A stretch of DNA of 64,000 bases, taken from Pseudomonadota bacterium. GTDB taxonomy: Bacteria; Pseudomonadota; Gammaproteobacteria; Burkholderiales; Burkholderiaceae_C. Under the pieces are notes generated by a model that made no database searches, was not told the origin of the DNA, and saw only the letters and a program-made list of their open reading frames with translations. This document shows, in pieces, positions 34,238-43,547 of the stretch. Each line of letters opens with the position of its first letter. The first letter of the stretch is position 1. The position numbers and the translations under genes were made by a program. Location: NCBI GenBank assembly GCA_030538605.1, contig JAUNTQ010000001.1:41085-105084 (forward strand). Reading direction: 5' to 3'.

Positions 34238-36168
34238 CGCCCTCCCTTCGTATCCTTGAGCGCCGCTTCGGCGCTGGCTTTGAGACCGGGGTTATTGGTG
34301 ACTTTGCTCCAGTCACCCAGCAGCTTTGTCAGGCGAGCAGCGCATTCGGTGTCTTTGATGACACCCTGCCAGCCGCTTACAGCCCATGGCCCGCACTTGC
34401 TGCTTGGCAGTGCCTCTAGGAAGTCCATCAACTGGCCCTGGAGGCCGGGCTGCGCCTTCACAAGGACGACGAAGCCATCAACACCCGCCGGCTTGGTGTC
34501 AAAGGTACCCGTGCTCATGATCTTGCTGCGCACGGCCTCGAACACCTTTTCGGCTTCGGGCTGCACGAGTTGCTTCAGCTCGGCTTCGTAGCCTTGGACG
34601 GTCATCTTGCCGCCGAACAGCTTCTCGACCACGCCAGCCAGATGACCCAGCACTGACACTGGGCCGAAGTAGTCCTTCTTGTCCTTTGTCACGAACAAAT
34701 AGGGGCGCAGGTCAAGCCCTGAGAGCTTTGGCGAGAGGCGAGCCCAGTCGCGCACCGACTCCGACGACTTCCATTCGGTCAACACGACGTTGTCGGGCGC
34801 AGGTGTAGGCTCGGCGGCCTTCTGCCCTTTCGGCTCACCATCTTTGCTGTCAGCCGCAGCCAGACTCTTCTCAAGCGTTTCAAGGTCTTCGTACAGCCCC
34901 TGTGGATGGACCGCCGCGACGAACGCAATCTGCTCGAACAATCTTGGGATGAAGCGCTCCGCGAGCATGAGCTTCGCAAGCACGGGGAGCGTGATGTCGT
35001 CGCCGAAGCCGCGCGCGGTCGCGGTGCGCTCGCGCAACAGCAGCGTGTTGAGGAAGCGCTTGATCTGACGCGGGTTGCCCTTCGTGCCGCTTGCCAGGAT
35101 GGGGCCGATTTGGTCGCTGAGGGCAAGCGCATTGTTCGCCTTCTCGGCCTGCTTGCCGAGCGTCGTCTTGACCGTCGTGGCGTCCAGACCCCCGCTGGTC
35201 CAAGGTCGTTTCAGCTTCTCCCGCGCGACCGCGATCAGCTTCGCGTAGTCCTCATCGTTCTCTCCGATCTCGGCGCCGGCCAACAACAACGTGACGTAAA
35301 TCCGCGTCTCAGCTTCGCCGAGGGCCGGAATGCGGAACGGGACCTGGATGAGCTTTTCGAGATAGTTGCGAGCGTAGTCGCGCGGTCCGGTGCTGTCGGG
35401 CAGATCTGGAAAGTGCTTGCGCACCGCGTACTCGATCATTGCCTCGTCGGCCGCGACAACGAATGCCGTCCGCGCGGTGAACACGAACAACCGGATAGCT
35501 TCGAGCGTTTCAATGGCCGTGTCAGGTAGGCAGCGGTCGAGGTCGTCGATCAGGACAACGAGTTGCTTGATGCCCGCGTCTTTAAGGAGTTTGTCGAACG
35601 CCTTGCGGAACGCCTCGACTTCCTCCGGTATGTTCTTGGACTCGCCAGGCTTCAGCACGGCCTTCGCCTCGTCGATGGCCGTCGAGATGTTTTCTTTCGT
35701 CACGATCTTGGCAGGGTCCGCTACTAGCGCTTCGAATGAGCCGACGATGGCTCCGATTTGTTCGGGCGTCGGAATACCTGTGAATGCGGTCCAAGCCAGA
35801 CCACCGGCCCTTTTCGCGATCTTCAACCAGTCGATGCGGCGGAAGACATCTTTGACGGCCACAGCCGCTTTGTTCAATGCCGGACGCTTTTCGACCAAGC
35901 CAGTGACGATCCCCTCGATCAGGGCGATCTTTGCGTCCTCGAAGCCCTGAAAGCGCCATCCATTGAACTTGAGGCACAGAACATCGTCCTTGTCCGCGAA
36001 GCCCGCCTCGATCATTTCGAGCACGCTGGACTTGCCGGCACCCCAGTCGCCATGCACACCGATCGTCACTGGATGGTCGGGCTTTGCGCGAAGCAATCCG
36101 ATGATCGTTGAGGCAATCGCCTCGTTGTTCAGCAGATCAACTTTGGTTTCGTTGTCAGTCAGGATCAT
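34234..36168 (-). CDS. qatA: QatA, KAP-family P-loop NTPase
   Basis: The 644-residue NTPase carries Walker A GDWGAGKSS near residue 40 and Walker B LVVLIDDLDRCLPD near residue 210, with the KAP-family arrangement of an insertion between them. KAP NTPases are usually membrane-associated; a weakly hydrophobic stretch occurs at about residues 125-140. QatA is the first gene of the Qat set. Here it begins only 15 bp after the caspase-helicase gene, so it cannot have a normal promoter of its own and is probably co-transcribed with the three genes before it. Confidence 0.93.
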   Translation of the reverse strand: MILTDNETKVDLLNNEAIASTIIGLLRAKPDHPVTIGVHGDWGAGKSSVLEMIEAGFADKDDVLCLKFNGWRFQGFEDAKIALIEGIVTGLVEKRPALNKAAVAVKDVFRRIDWLKIAKRAGGLAWTAFTGIPTPEQIGAIVGSFEALVADPAKIVTKENISTAIDEAKAVLKPGESKNIPEEVEAFRKAFDKLLKDAGIKQLVVLIDDLDRCLPDTAIETLEAIRLFVFTARTAFVVAADEAMIEYAVRKHFPDLPDSTGPRDYARNYLEKLIQVPFRIPALGEAETRIYVTLLLAGAEIGENDEDYAKLIAVAREKLKRPWTSGGLDATTVKTTLGKQAEKANNALALSDQIGPILASGTKGNPRQIKRFLNTLLLRERTATARGFGDDITLPVLAKLMLAERFIPRLFEQIAFVAAVHPQGLYEDLETLEKSLAAADSKDGEPKGQKAAEPTPAPDNVVLTEWKSSESVRDWARLSPKLSGLDLRPYLFVTKDKKDYFGPVSVLGHLAGVVEKLFGGKMTVQGYEAELKQLVQPEAEKVFEAVRSKIMSTGTFDTKPAGVDGFVVLVKAQPGLQGQLMDFLEALPSSKCGPWAVSGWQGVIKDTECAARLTKLLGDWSKVTNNPGLKASAEAALKDTKGGR

Positions 36169-36183
36169 TTATCTCCTCCCTGT

Positions 36184-39100
36184 TTATTCAGCGTCGCCGG
36201 CAGCATCAGGCTTTGGGCGCAACAGCGCGGCCGTGCCTGCTCCCACGCAATGGCGCAGCCGGTCCTCGTCCAGGTTCTTCAGGTCATCGGCGCTGCGGAT
36301 ACCGATGGAAAACAGTGCCAGGCATTGGCCGCGCGTCAGCCGTACCGAGATTTCCGTGAGGGGCAGGGCGGCAGAGGGTAGTCCGAATTCGAGCCGCTGA
36401 AGTATCTCGTCCAGGCCTTTGAGGAAGTCGGGTTGATCGGGGAAGAGAGTTGCCAGAATCTGATGGGCGGAGCGCAGATGAAAGCGGGTCGCGTCGGCAA
36501 TGCCGATGATGTTGCCGTACCCGATGGCACCGCCGAAGGGCGTCGTGGAGTACCGCTTCTCCAACACATCGACAGGCGTTCCGTCGATCCAGTCATGTAG
36601 CAACACAGCGCGTTTGCAGCGAGCCCAAAACTCGACTTGGTCGCGGCAGTACCGTTGCAGCATTTGAGGAATCTGGCTTCCGAAGCGCTGCGCCGCCTCG
36701 CCGGCGCGGACGCTCTCGGAGCGCCCCTTCTTCATGACCGGCGTATAGATGGCGTCCAGTTCATCCAGCACCTGAACCATCGCCAGCATGTGACCTGGCG
36801 GTGTCTGGGCGACATTCAGGCGCCCCATCAACTCGACCAAGCGCAAGCTCGACTCGAACGACAAGGACGAGGAGCCGCAAGCGCGCCCGAGCAGCGTCAG
36901 GTGTATGAGATCGCCTTCCCGTTCGGCCAGTCCTGCCTGTAGGAGACGAGCGACCAAGGCAGTCACATCGCGCTCTACCAGTGCGATCCATTGAGGGTTT
37001 GCACGAGATGCCGAATACCCCCCGAACGTGTTGACCAGCAGCCCCGGAATCTCGTCGGCACGAACGCCACGCACCTGGCTCAGCAAGCGCAGCGTCCATG
37101 TGGGCAGATCACGTTGCTGGAAGGACGACTTCACATCTTCGGGTACGCCCAGAACGTAGCGTTGGAAGAGCTGTGCACGCTCCATCGGCGTGTCCGCCAG
37201 GATGATCGCCTTGCCGATCTCGTTGAAACCGAGTCGGCCGGCACGGCCGGCCATGTTCTTGTACTCGGCCACGGTGAATTGCCGACCGTCCTCGCCGACG
37301 AATTCATTCTCCGCGAGCACGACCGTCGAGGCAGGCGTGTTGATGCCGGCGGCAAGCGTCGTAGTCGCAACCAAGGCATGAATGCCGCCGTTGGCGCTCC
37401 GATACCCTCTTTCGACGGCCTCTCTTTCGGCTCGCAGCAGGTTGGTGTTGTGAAACGCCGTGCCTCCGGCCAGGCACTCCCGTAGGTCTTGCGATGCTCC
37501 GGTCAAGTCTTGCGTGGGCAACACGTCGAGAACCGCAGTGGCCGGCGGAAGCCCCAGTTCCTTTGCCAGATACTTGCCACACCCCTGCGCAGGTCCGCGC
37601 ATGTTGCGGAACACCAGCAGCTTCTCCCCCTGCGGGACCAGTTGCTGTGCCAGAGGCACGATCACGTCCTGCAAGCTTGGCTTATCACGTCGCTGCACGA
37701 TGCGGTGTGAAGGCAGCAGGGCCTGGGTTTTCGTCGTCCCATCGGCATCGACGTACTGAAACGTTCCGCGCCGGTTGAGCACGCCTTCGATCAGCGGCAC
37801 GGGGCGCTCGCGCGATATCAGGAGCGGGACGCCGAGCCAGCGGTCGAAGCTGTTCAGGTTGCCGATGACAGCCGACAGGATCACGAGCTGCGGTTCGATG
37901 CCGCGCTGACGTGCTCGCAGGAGCAGCGAGAAAATCAGTTCAACCGTGATGCCGCGTTGTGGGTCGGTGATGAACTGCCCCTCGTCCAGCACGACGAGGC
38001 CGAGTTGATTCAGAAGGCGAGGCGAGCCGAGTGCGAGGTTGAGGAAGGTTTCGTAGGTGAAAAAACCCAAGTCGTAGCGTCCGGCCAGGACGGGTCCGAT
38101 GCCGTCGGTAGCATCCCCGCTGCAACGCGCCACACGCAAACCGGCGGCCGCATAGCGCGCGGTGAACTCCTCGAACTTCTCGTTGACTAGCGCACGGTAC
38201 GGCAACAGGAACGCCGCCTTCTTGCCGGCGGTGACCGCCTGAATCGCCGCCACTTCGCCGATCAAAGTCTTGCCGGAGCTTGTGGGCGCGACAACCAGCA
38301 CGGAGTTGCCGCTGAGCACGCCGAACTCGTTGACCGCCTTGAGTTGCAGTGAGTTGAGGCCATGTGGGAAGTCCGCCGCCCACTTTTCGACGATCTCGGG
38401 CGGAAAGCCGTGAACGGAGAACTCCTCGAACGCACCCGACATCTGCCGCACTGCTTTCGCGGGAAAGGCCGCAGCGTAGTTGTCACCTCGCTTGAGCACC
38501 GGAAATGTCAGACCGCCTTGCACACTACCCAGGAAGACAGGGGTTTGCGTGACGCTGATGCGCTCGGCTTCGACACGCGCCAGCCGGATGATCTCTCCGG
38601 CAATCTCGGGGAAGCTGACCGATTCGCCTGCGGCGCCAGTCAAGGCCTCGATCACCGCATGGGTGAGCAGCCCGTGACCGGTGCCTGGTTGCTCCCATGC
38701 GGATTCGTTGGTTGCACAGGCGGCCAGGAGAATTCGCCCCTCTCCATAGATACCGGCGAGGGCGAACGCATTGCGCGGACGCGCTGCCGTCTCAAGCACT
38801 CGTGCTGGCGCCTGGCCGCTGAAGCAGCAGTCAAGGATGCACAAGACTGCGCGGGCCTTCGTCGCCTTGAAGGCGTCCGCCAAGCCCGTCATCGACAGGG
38901 CCGTCCCGGCAAGATCGGCCGCGCTCGTGTCGAAAAGCACCAAGTTGCCATCGGGAGAACCGTGCCCCGCGAAAGCGATGACGATCACATCGTCAGCATT
39001 CGCGCTAGCCAAGGTGCCGAGCATCGCCCCCGACACGTCCCCGTGGGTTGCGGCCTCGTCCACCAGCAGCCGGGCGCTCAGACCTTCAACCGTATCGGTG

Positions 39101-39204
39101 AACAGCGCCCACAACGCCGTGGCGTCGCGCCGTGCTCCGCTCAACTCGGGAATAGACGGGTCGAGATGCTTGTTGATGCCGACGAAGATTGCTTTGACCG
39201 CCAC
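36184..39204 (-). CDS. Caspase-like protease fused to a Ski2-type superfamily 2 helicase
   Basis: The 1006-residue protein has an N-terminal caspase/peptidase C14 domain (about residues 1-230) with the catalytic histidine in AFAGHGSPDG (His81) and the cysteine in CILDCCFSGQ (Cys126/127). A helicase follows with Walker A APTSSGKT (306-313), a DEGQ box (407-410) and motif VI AGRAGRLGF near 670, then Ski2/Hel308-like winged-helix and ratchet regions and a helix-hairpin-helix-like end (FSIGIRSADDLKNLDEDRL). Catalytic residues of both modules are intact. It lies 9 bp after the nucleotidyltransferase and 15 bp before qatA. A nucleic-acid-triggered protease is a reasonable inference. Confidence 0.88.
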   Translation of the reverse strand: MAVKAIFVGINKHLDPSIPELSGARRDATALWALFTDTVEGLSARLLVDEAATHGDVSGAMLGTLASANADDVIVIAFAGHGSPDGNLVLFDTSAADLAGTALSMTGLADAFKATKARAVLCILDCCFSGQAPARVLETAARPRNAFALAGIYGEGRILLAACATNESAWEQPGTGHGLLTHAVIEALTGAAGESVSFPEIAGEIIRLARVEAERISVTQTPVFLGSVQGGLTFPVLKRGDNYAAAFPAKAVRQMSGAFEEFSVHGFPPEIVEKWAADFPHGLNSLQLKAVNEFGVLSGNSVLVVAPTSSGKTLIGEVAAIQAVTAGKKAAFLLPYRALVNEKFEEFTARYAAAGLRVARCSGDATDGIGPVLAGRYDLGFFTYETFLNLALGSPRLLNQLGLVVLDEGQFITDPQRGITVELIFSLLLRARQRGIEPQLVILSAVIGNLNSFDRWLGVPLLISRERPVPLIEGVLNRRGTFQYVDADGTTKTQALLPSHRIVQRRDKPSLQDVIVPLAQQLVPQGEKLLVFRNMRGPAQGCGKYLAKELGLPPATAVLDVLPTQDLTGASQDLRECLAGGTAFHNTNLLRAEREAVERGYRSANGGIHALVATTTLAAGINTPASTVVLAENEFVGEDGRQFTVAEYKNMAGRAGRLGFNEIGKAIILADTPMERAQLFQRYVLGVPEDVKSSFQQRDLPTWTLRLLSQVRGVRADEIPGLLVNTFGGYSASRANPQWIALVERDVTALVARLLQAGLAEREGDLIHLTLLGRACGSSSLSFESSLRLVELMGRLNVAQTPPGHMLAMVQVLDELDAIYTPVMKKGRSESVRAGEAAQRFGSQIPQMLQRYCRDQVEFWARCKRAVLLHDWIDGTPVDVLEKRYSTTPFGGAIGYGNIIGIADATRFHLRSAHQILATLFPDQPDFLKGLDEILQRLEFGLPSAALPLTEISVRLTRGQCLALFSIGIRSADDLKNLDEDRLRHCVGAGTAALLRPKPDAAGDAE

Positions 39205-39213
39205 GCGCGCTCC

Positions 39214-40110
39214 TTATCCGAGTCGAACTAGGAGCTGTTCGATCGCATCGCTGGCCTGCCGTTGCCGCAAAGCTCGCGCTTCGCGCCGCTCCGGCTCATC
39301 GCCTTCACCCAGCTCGAACTTTGCGACCGATACCGAACCATCCTTGCGATAGCCCTCGGTCTTCTCGTCGCTTGCGAAACGGCTGCGCAGGATCGCCAGC
39401 GAGGCCTCGATGACGGCGTCGTGCTTGCCTCCTCGCTCGTTGCGGAAGGCTTCGGCCACGGCGTCCATGCCCTCGGGCGCGTGCTCAATGCAATAGATCA
39501 GGTCATGCGCGTCCTTGCGCTCGAAGCGCTGGTCGAACGCGAAGGCCTTTAGGCAGGTGAAGCTGACGAGATTGGCGTGCTTGATCTTCTCGGTGGCGAC
39601 GCCGTTGCCGCCCAGCAGTTCCACCTGGATTTCGGTGACTTGGTGCAGGTCGAAAACGATCGACGAGTGCGGGATGTTCAGGGCCGAGATCGTGCCTTCT
39701 GTTGGAAGCGGCTGCACCTTGCCGCCAGCGAGGTCCGGTGCGTCGGCCAGCAGTTCCAGCACCATCAGCGCACCATGTTCGGTGCGGGTCTGCCAACGCC
39801 ACGAGAGTTTCTTTCCGGCTTCGTTCTCGGCGCGCTCGAAGCCCATCTTCTTGAGGTTGTCCTCCAGCGTGTGATACGCCTCGGTGTCAGCCAGGATTTG
39901 CAAGTCGATCACGATGTCCACGTCCAGCGTACCGGCGTGCGCCGGAACGGCGGGCGGCCGTGCGGCGACGAGATAACGTGGCGTGAGCCCTCCGACCAGG
40001 TAGATCGAGTCCTTCCACGGTCCGAGACCGCGCAGCAGCGTTACGAGGACACGTTCGCAGTCCACCGTGTACTGGTCGCTGTAGCCGTCGAACGTTGCTG
40101 GCTTGGCCAT
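39214..40110 (-). CDS. Nucleotidyltransferase-fold protein in the caspase-helicase/qat block
   Basis: The 298-residue product shows IYLVGGLTPRYLV near residue 37 and LDVDIVIDL near 67. This is the GG then D-x-D pattern of minimal nucleotidyltransferases. A later segment FDLHQVTEIQVELL and KAFAFDQRFERKDAHDLIY recall AbiEii-type enzymes, in which a late K/D/R-D motif follows. The start codon overlaps the stop of the AbiEi-type gene by one base. Its target is unknown; by analogy it could modify tRNA or another nucleic acid, or synthesise a nucleotide signal. Confidence 0.72.
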   Translation of the reverse strand: MAKPATFDGYSDQYTVDCERVLVTLLRGLGPWKDSIYLVGGLTPRYLVAARPPAVPAHAGTLDVDIVIDLQILADTEAYHTLEDNLKKMGFERAENEAGKKLSWRWQTRTEHGALMVLELLADAPDLAGGKVQPLPTEGTISALNIPHSSIVFDLHQVTEIQVELLGGNGVATEKIKHANLVSFTCLKAFAFDQRFERKDAHDLIYCIEHAPEGMDAVAEAFRNERGGKHDAVIEASLAILRSRFASDEKTEGYRKDGSVSVAKFELGEGDEPERREARALRQRQASDAIEQLLVRLG

Positions 40111-41204
40111 CAGAAGCCGATCCTTTCTTTGCGGAAGTGCTCCGCCATTTCCTTGGAGCGGCCCTCGCCGCGCAACAGGTCGAGATAGATCTGGATCGGG
40201 CTGGCCAGCCACAGGCCATCGACCCGCTCACGGAACAGCAGTTCGCCCGGCGACTTGGCCTCGATGACGCCCAAGTTGGCACCTTCGTTAACCACGCGCG
40301 CGTCCAGGTCGCCGATCGCCGCATCCGCGTTGGGGCCGATCAGCACGTGCATGCGCACCTGGGAGACATTGGAGAGGAATGGCGCGTAGTGCTGCGCGGC
40401 GGCTTCGTGGCTGACCGCGTACTGGGCGTCGTGTGTGTCAAAGACTTGGCCTATCCGCGCCGCCAGCGTGTCGGCCTTCGTGCCCGGCACGTAGTACCGG
40501 CGCAAGGTCGGCGGGCGGATGGTGGCGAGCTGCCGGGCCCATGCGTCCAGCAAGGCCGCCGGCTCGCGCAGGTGGCGCTCCTTGCTCGGGCCCTGCCCAC
40601 GCGCCACCAACCAGTCGAAGCGCTCCAACTCGGTCAGCACCTGCGAAGCGGTGGCGGGCGACACCATCGCCTGCTGTGCCAGTTCCGTGACGCCGAACCA
40701 GTTCTGGTGCTCCACCAACAGGGCGTGAAGCACTTGAGCGCGTCGTCCAGTAAACAGGGCGCGTACCGATTTCGCAAGGGCCTTGGGCGGCGGTTTGTCG
40801 ATGTAGAGGTACGCACCGGGCGCAGGGAGGTACAGGCTGCCGCCGCTGTCGTAGTAGCCGACGCGCTCGCTTCTGAGCAGCTCCTTCGCGCCGGGGGAGA
40901 GAGATTCGGCGACGAGGAGCGGCATGGGCGTTTGTCCTTGCCCGGCAGGTCGTCCTTGACTGGCTTCCCGGAGTTGCCAGATCACTTGACGGACGTCTCG
41001 GGGAAAGACGGCTTTCTTGGCTTCAATCAGCAAGACGAAGGACTTGCCGGCGACGTGCAGATCGACCTGGGCGTCGTATCCGCGGTCGCCGTGGGCCACG
41101 GGGGGCTCCCACTGGTCGAGGTCGGCCTCCACTTCCGGAAGCTCCCGTAGGGCCTCCACGAAGCGGGTAATCAACTGTCGTTCAGTCAGGGTGGACTCAA
41201 GCAT
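40110..41204 (-). CDS. AbiEi-type regulator with PD-(D/E)xK-like N-terminal domain
   Basis: The 364-residue product begins with a restriction-endonuclease-like region (AQVDLHV then LLIEAKKA, about residues 44-65, a D...ExK arrangement). It continues with a beta-rich linker (YYDSGGSLYLPAPGAYLYID) and a winged helix (LLVEHQNWFGVTELAQQAM, about residues 158-195), and ends in a domain with VIEAKSPGELLF. Such proteins are often annotated as AbiEi-family antitoxins because they precede nucleotidyltransferases, as here (one-base overlap). It is the first gene of the seven-gene block and the likely repressor acting at the palindromes at 41223-41292. Confidence 0.68.
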   Translation of the reverse strand: MLESTLTERQLITRFVEALRELPEVEADLDQWEPPVAHGDRGYDAQVDLHVAGKSFVLLIEAKKAVFPRDVRQVIWQLREASQGRPAGQGQTPMPLLVAESLSPGAKELLRSERVGYYDSGGSLYLPAPGAYLYIDKPPPKALAKSVRALFTGRRAQVLHALLVEHQNWFGVTELAQQAMVSPATASQVLTELERFDWLVARGQGPSKERHLREPAALLDAWARQLATIRPPTLRRYYVPGTKADTLAARIGQVFDTHDAQYAVSHEAAAQHYAPFLSNVSQVRMHVLIGPNADAAIGDLDARVVNEGANLGVIEAKSPGELLFRERVDGLWLASPIQIYLDLLRGEGRSKEMAEHFRKERIGF

Positions 41205-41222
41205 GGGTCACCGGGAGCATCG

Positions 41223-41292
41223 TTTACTGTTCAGTAAATATGCTCATTCTAGCGAAAATTCGGTCAAATCGCAATTTTTACTGTGCAGCGAA
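41223..41292 (-). promoter_or_regulatory. Promoter of the seven-gene block, flanked by two palindromes
   Basis: On the minus strand TTGCGA (41274-41269), 17 bp and TAGAAT (41251-41246) form a sigma-70-type promoter. A perfect palindrome TTTACTG-TT-CAGTAAA lies at 41223-41238, over the expected transcription start, and a related one (TTTACTG-TG-CAGCGAA) at 41277-41292, just upstream of the -35 element. The two centres are 54 bp apart. Confidence 0.72.
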
Positions 41293-41640
41293 TGAGGGAA
41301 GGTCCGCTGCGGCCTAGGTCGGGCGCCCCGTTGGGCGTCCCGGCGTCCCGCCGTCAGGCTCGCGGGCTGCGCCCCGCGCCTCGTGTCGAGTCGCGGCCAT
41401 CCGGCTTTGATCCCTGACGCCTTCGGCCCTCGCGGGCCTGCGCGCTCCCGCTTGCTAAGGGGCAGGGCAGAGGGACGGTCTTGCTGTTCCCTTCATCGTG
41501 CCACGGCGTTCTCGCCGTCAAGGGCTGCGCGCCGATGGCGCTTGCGTCCTGGCGGCCGTTGTTGACCCCTGATTGCTTGCGCTGCGCCGTGCCCCGGAAG
41601 GGGCGGGCAATTCCGCCCGGCAACCTTTCAGGAGTTCACC
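41293..41640. other. Intergenic region upstream of the DUF2958 gene
   Basis: No gene is supported. The region is very GC-rich with short inverted repeats (for example GGGCGG...CCGCCC around 41605). It ends with CAGGAG before the DUF2958 gene. It looks like the leader region that accompanies that gene in integrative elements. Confidence 0.5.
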
Positions 41641-41991
41641 ATGAACAACGTACTCATCACCGACGAGCAGCGCGTCGTGCTGCTGGCCAACGGCCGCGAA
41701 TCCTTGGAGAACCCGGACTTCGATCCGGCACCCGTAGTCAAGCTGTTCACGCCGGACGCCGGCGCGACCTGGCTGCTGACCGAGATTGATCCCGACGATC
41801 ACGACCACGCCTTTGGTCTTTGCGACCTGGGCCTGGGGGCGCCGGAAATCGGCTGGGTCAGCCTGGGCGAGCTGGCGACGGTGCGCGGCGGGTTGGGCCT
41901 GCCGATCGAGCGTGATCTGTCGTTCCGCGCCAAGAAGTGGCTGAGCGCCTACGCGCGTGATGCGCGGCTGGTCGGGCGGGTCGTTGTCTGA
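41641..41991 (+). CDS. DUF2958 family protein
   Basis: The 116-residue acidic product matches DUF2958: VKLFTPDAGATWLLTEIDPDD, DHAFGLCDLGLGAPEIG and LPIERDLSFRAKKWLSAY, each cited in part and all typical of the family. DUF2958 genes belong to the conserved backbone of integrative and conjugative elements and plasmids; the function is unknown. CAGGAG stands about five bases before the start. Its presence shows that part of the island derives from such an element although no transfer genes remain. Confidence 0.88.
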   Translation: MNNVLITDEQRVVLLANGRESLENPDFDPAPVVKLFTPDAGATWLLTEIDPDDHDHAFGLCDLGLGAPEIGWVSLGELATVRGGLGLPIERDLSFRAKKWLSAYARDARLVGRVVV

Positions 41992-42090
41992 TCTTGCCGG
42001 GGCGTCGCAAGGCGCCCCGTTTCTTCTCTCGATGCCCGCCGGGACTGGATCGCCTACAGTCTCGTTGGTGCTGACCACGGGAGTAGAGCC

Positions 42091-42561
42091 ATGACCCATT
42101 CGACGGGTCGCCGCGATGCGGCATCCAGACGCATCAAGGCATTGCCCTCGGCGATCTACGATGCCTTCGTGGCACGCGAGGCCGTGGCACAGCGGCTACC
42201 GCCGGACGGCGCGACGATGGAGATCCAGGTCTTCGAGCCGCGCGTCGGCGGGCGGTTTCGGATGACGCTCACCTTCGCTTCGGCCCCCGGCAAGTTCACG
42301 TCTAACACGGATGTCGTCGCCGGACACTTCGTTGAGCTGGTGCCGCAGCAGCGCATCGTCCAGGCGTTCGAGTTCGATTCGCCCGATCCTGCTTTCGCTG
42401 GGACGATGACGATGCGCTGGGTGCTGGAGGTCGTAGAGGGCGGTACGGTCGTCACCGTCGTTGCCGACAACGTGCCGCGTGGCATTTCGCAGGCAGACCA
42501 TGAGATCGGCATGAACTCATCACTGGCCCACCTCGCCGCCTACGTCGAATCTCGTGGCTGA
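42091..42561 (+). CDS. SRPBCC (AHSA1/START-like) family protein
   Basis: The 156-residue product has the AHSA1-type fold: SRRIKALPSAIYDAFVAREAV (helix-strand start), EIQVFEPRVGGRFRMTLTF, and the C-terminal helix GMNSSLAHLAAYVE, cited in part. These proteins bind hydrophobic ligands in a cavity; the function here is unknown. The 99 bp from the DUF2958 gene contain no other gene. It is followed directly by the decayed parB segment, so this part of the island is a patchwork of accessory genes. Confidence 0.8.
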   Translation: MTHSTGRRDAASRRIKALPSAIYDAFVAREAVAQRLPPDGATMEIQVFEPRVGGRFRMTLTFASAPGKFTSNTDVVAGHFVELVPQQRIVQAFEFDSPDPAFAGTMTMRWVLEVVEGGTVVTVVADNVPRGISQADHEIGMNSSLAHLAAYVESRG

Positions 42562-42601
42562 GTATGGGCGTCCCCGGCCACCTGGGAGATGGCCGGTCGC
42601 G

Positions 42602-43546
42602 CTGTCGTGCTTCGCATCGAACCCCCTGCGGGGTTTCACCGAGCGCGAGATTGACGCCTACCGGCATCCGCTGGTGCGCTTCGTCGGGCTGGACAGCTAC
42701 GAAGCCGCAGGCGGCGGCATCCGCCGCGACCTGTTCGCCGAAGATGACGCAGGTGTGTATCTGACCGATGCCGCGCTGCTGGAACGGCTGGCGCAAGACA
42801 AGCTGGCAGGCATCGCCGCCACTGTCCGCGCCGAGGGTTGGGCATGGGTGGATGCCACGCCGGGCGTGACTCATGCCGATCTGCACGCTTTCCAACGCGC
42901 ACCGAAGGAGCGCCGCGAGCCGAACAAGCGCGAAGCCGCACGCATTGAGAAGCTGCAAACCAAGATGCACGAACTGGCCGAAGCCGTGGATGCCGCGCTG
43001 GACGCCGACGACGAGGAAAAGGCCGACGCCTTGCAGGAGGAAGGCGAAACCCTGGGCGAGCAGTTGCAGGCGCTGGAAGATGGCTTGCAGGACTACGGCG
43101 CGAACGTGAAGGCCGCAGCCGGTGCCATCGTCACCATCGACCGCAACGGCGAAGCCGTCATTCATCGCGGCCTGATGCGCGAGGCCAAGGCGCTGCGCAC
43201 GCTGGAACGGCTGCGCCAAGGTTTCGGCGGCGCGGAAGCCGAGAACGACGACGACAGCGAGGACGGAGACAGCGAAGGGCAACCCAAGACCGCCGCCATG
43301 TCCGACAAGCTGGCGCAGCGGTTGAGCGCCCACCGCACCGCCGCGCTGCAAATCGAAGTCGCCCGGCATCCGCAAGTGGCGCTGGCCGCGCTGGTGCATG
43401 GCATGGTGCAGACCGTCTTGCAGGGTAGCCACTACGGCCACGACTTGCCGCTGGGCGTGAGCCTGAAAGTGCAAGACCGGCTGGAAGGCATCGCCCCGGA
43501 CATACCGGATTCGCCCGCTGCCGTGGCGCTGCGCGAGTTGCAGCAG
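42602..43546 (+). pseudogene. Remnant of an element-type ParB partition protein
   Basis: An open frame of about 315 codons encodes the central and C-terminal part of a large ParB/RepB-like protein: NPLRGFTEREIDAYRHPLV, then coiled-coil-like EAARIEKLQTKMHEL, an acidic segment and ALAALVHGMVQTVLQG. The N-terminal nuclease-like and HTH parts, about half the usual protein, are missing. At 43547 the coding character passes abruptly into a transporter fragment in another frame, so both ends are truncated. It is a relic of the ancestral element's partition region and is unlikely to function. Confidence 0.75.
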
Positions 43547-43547
43547 G

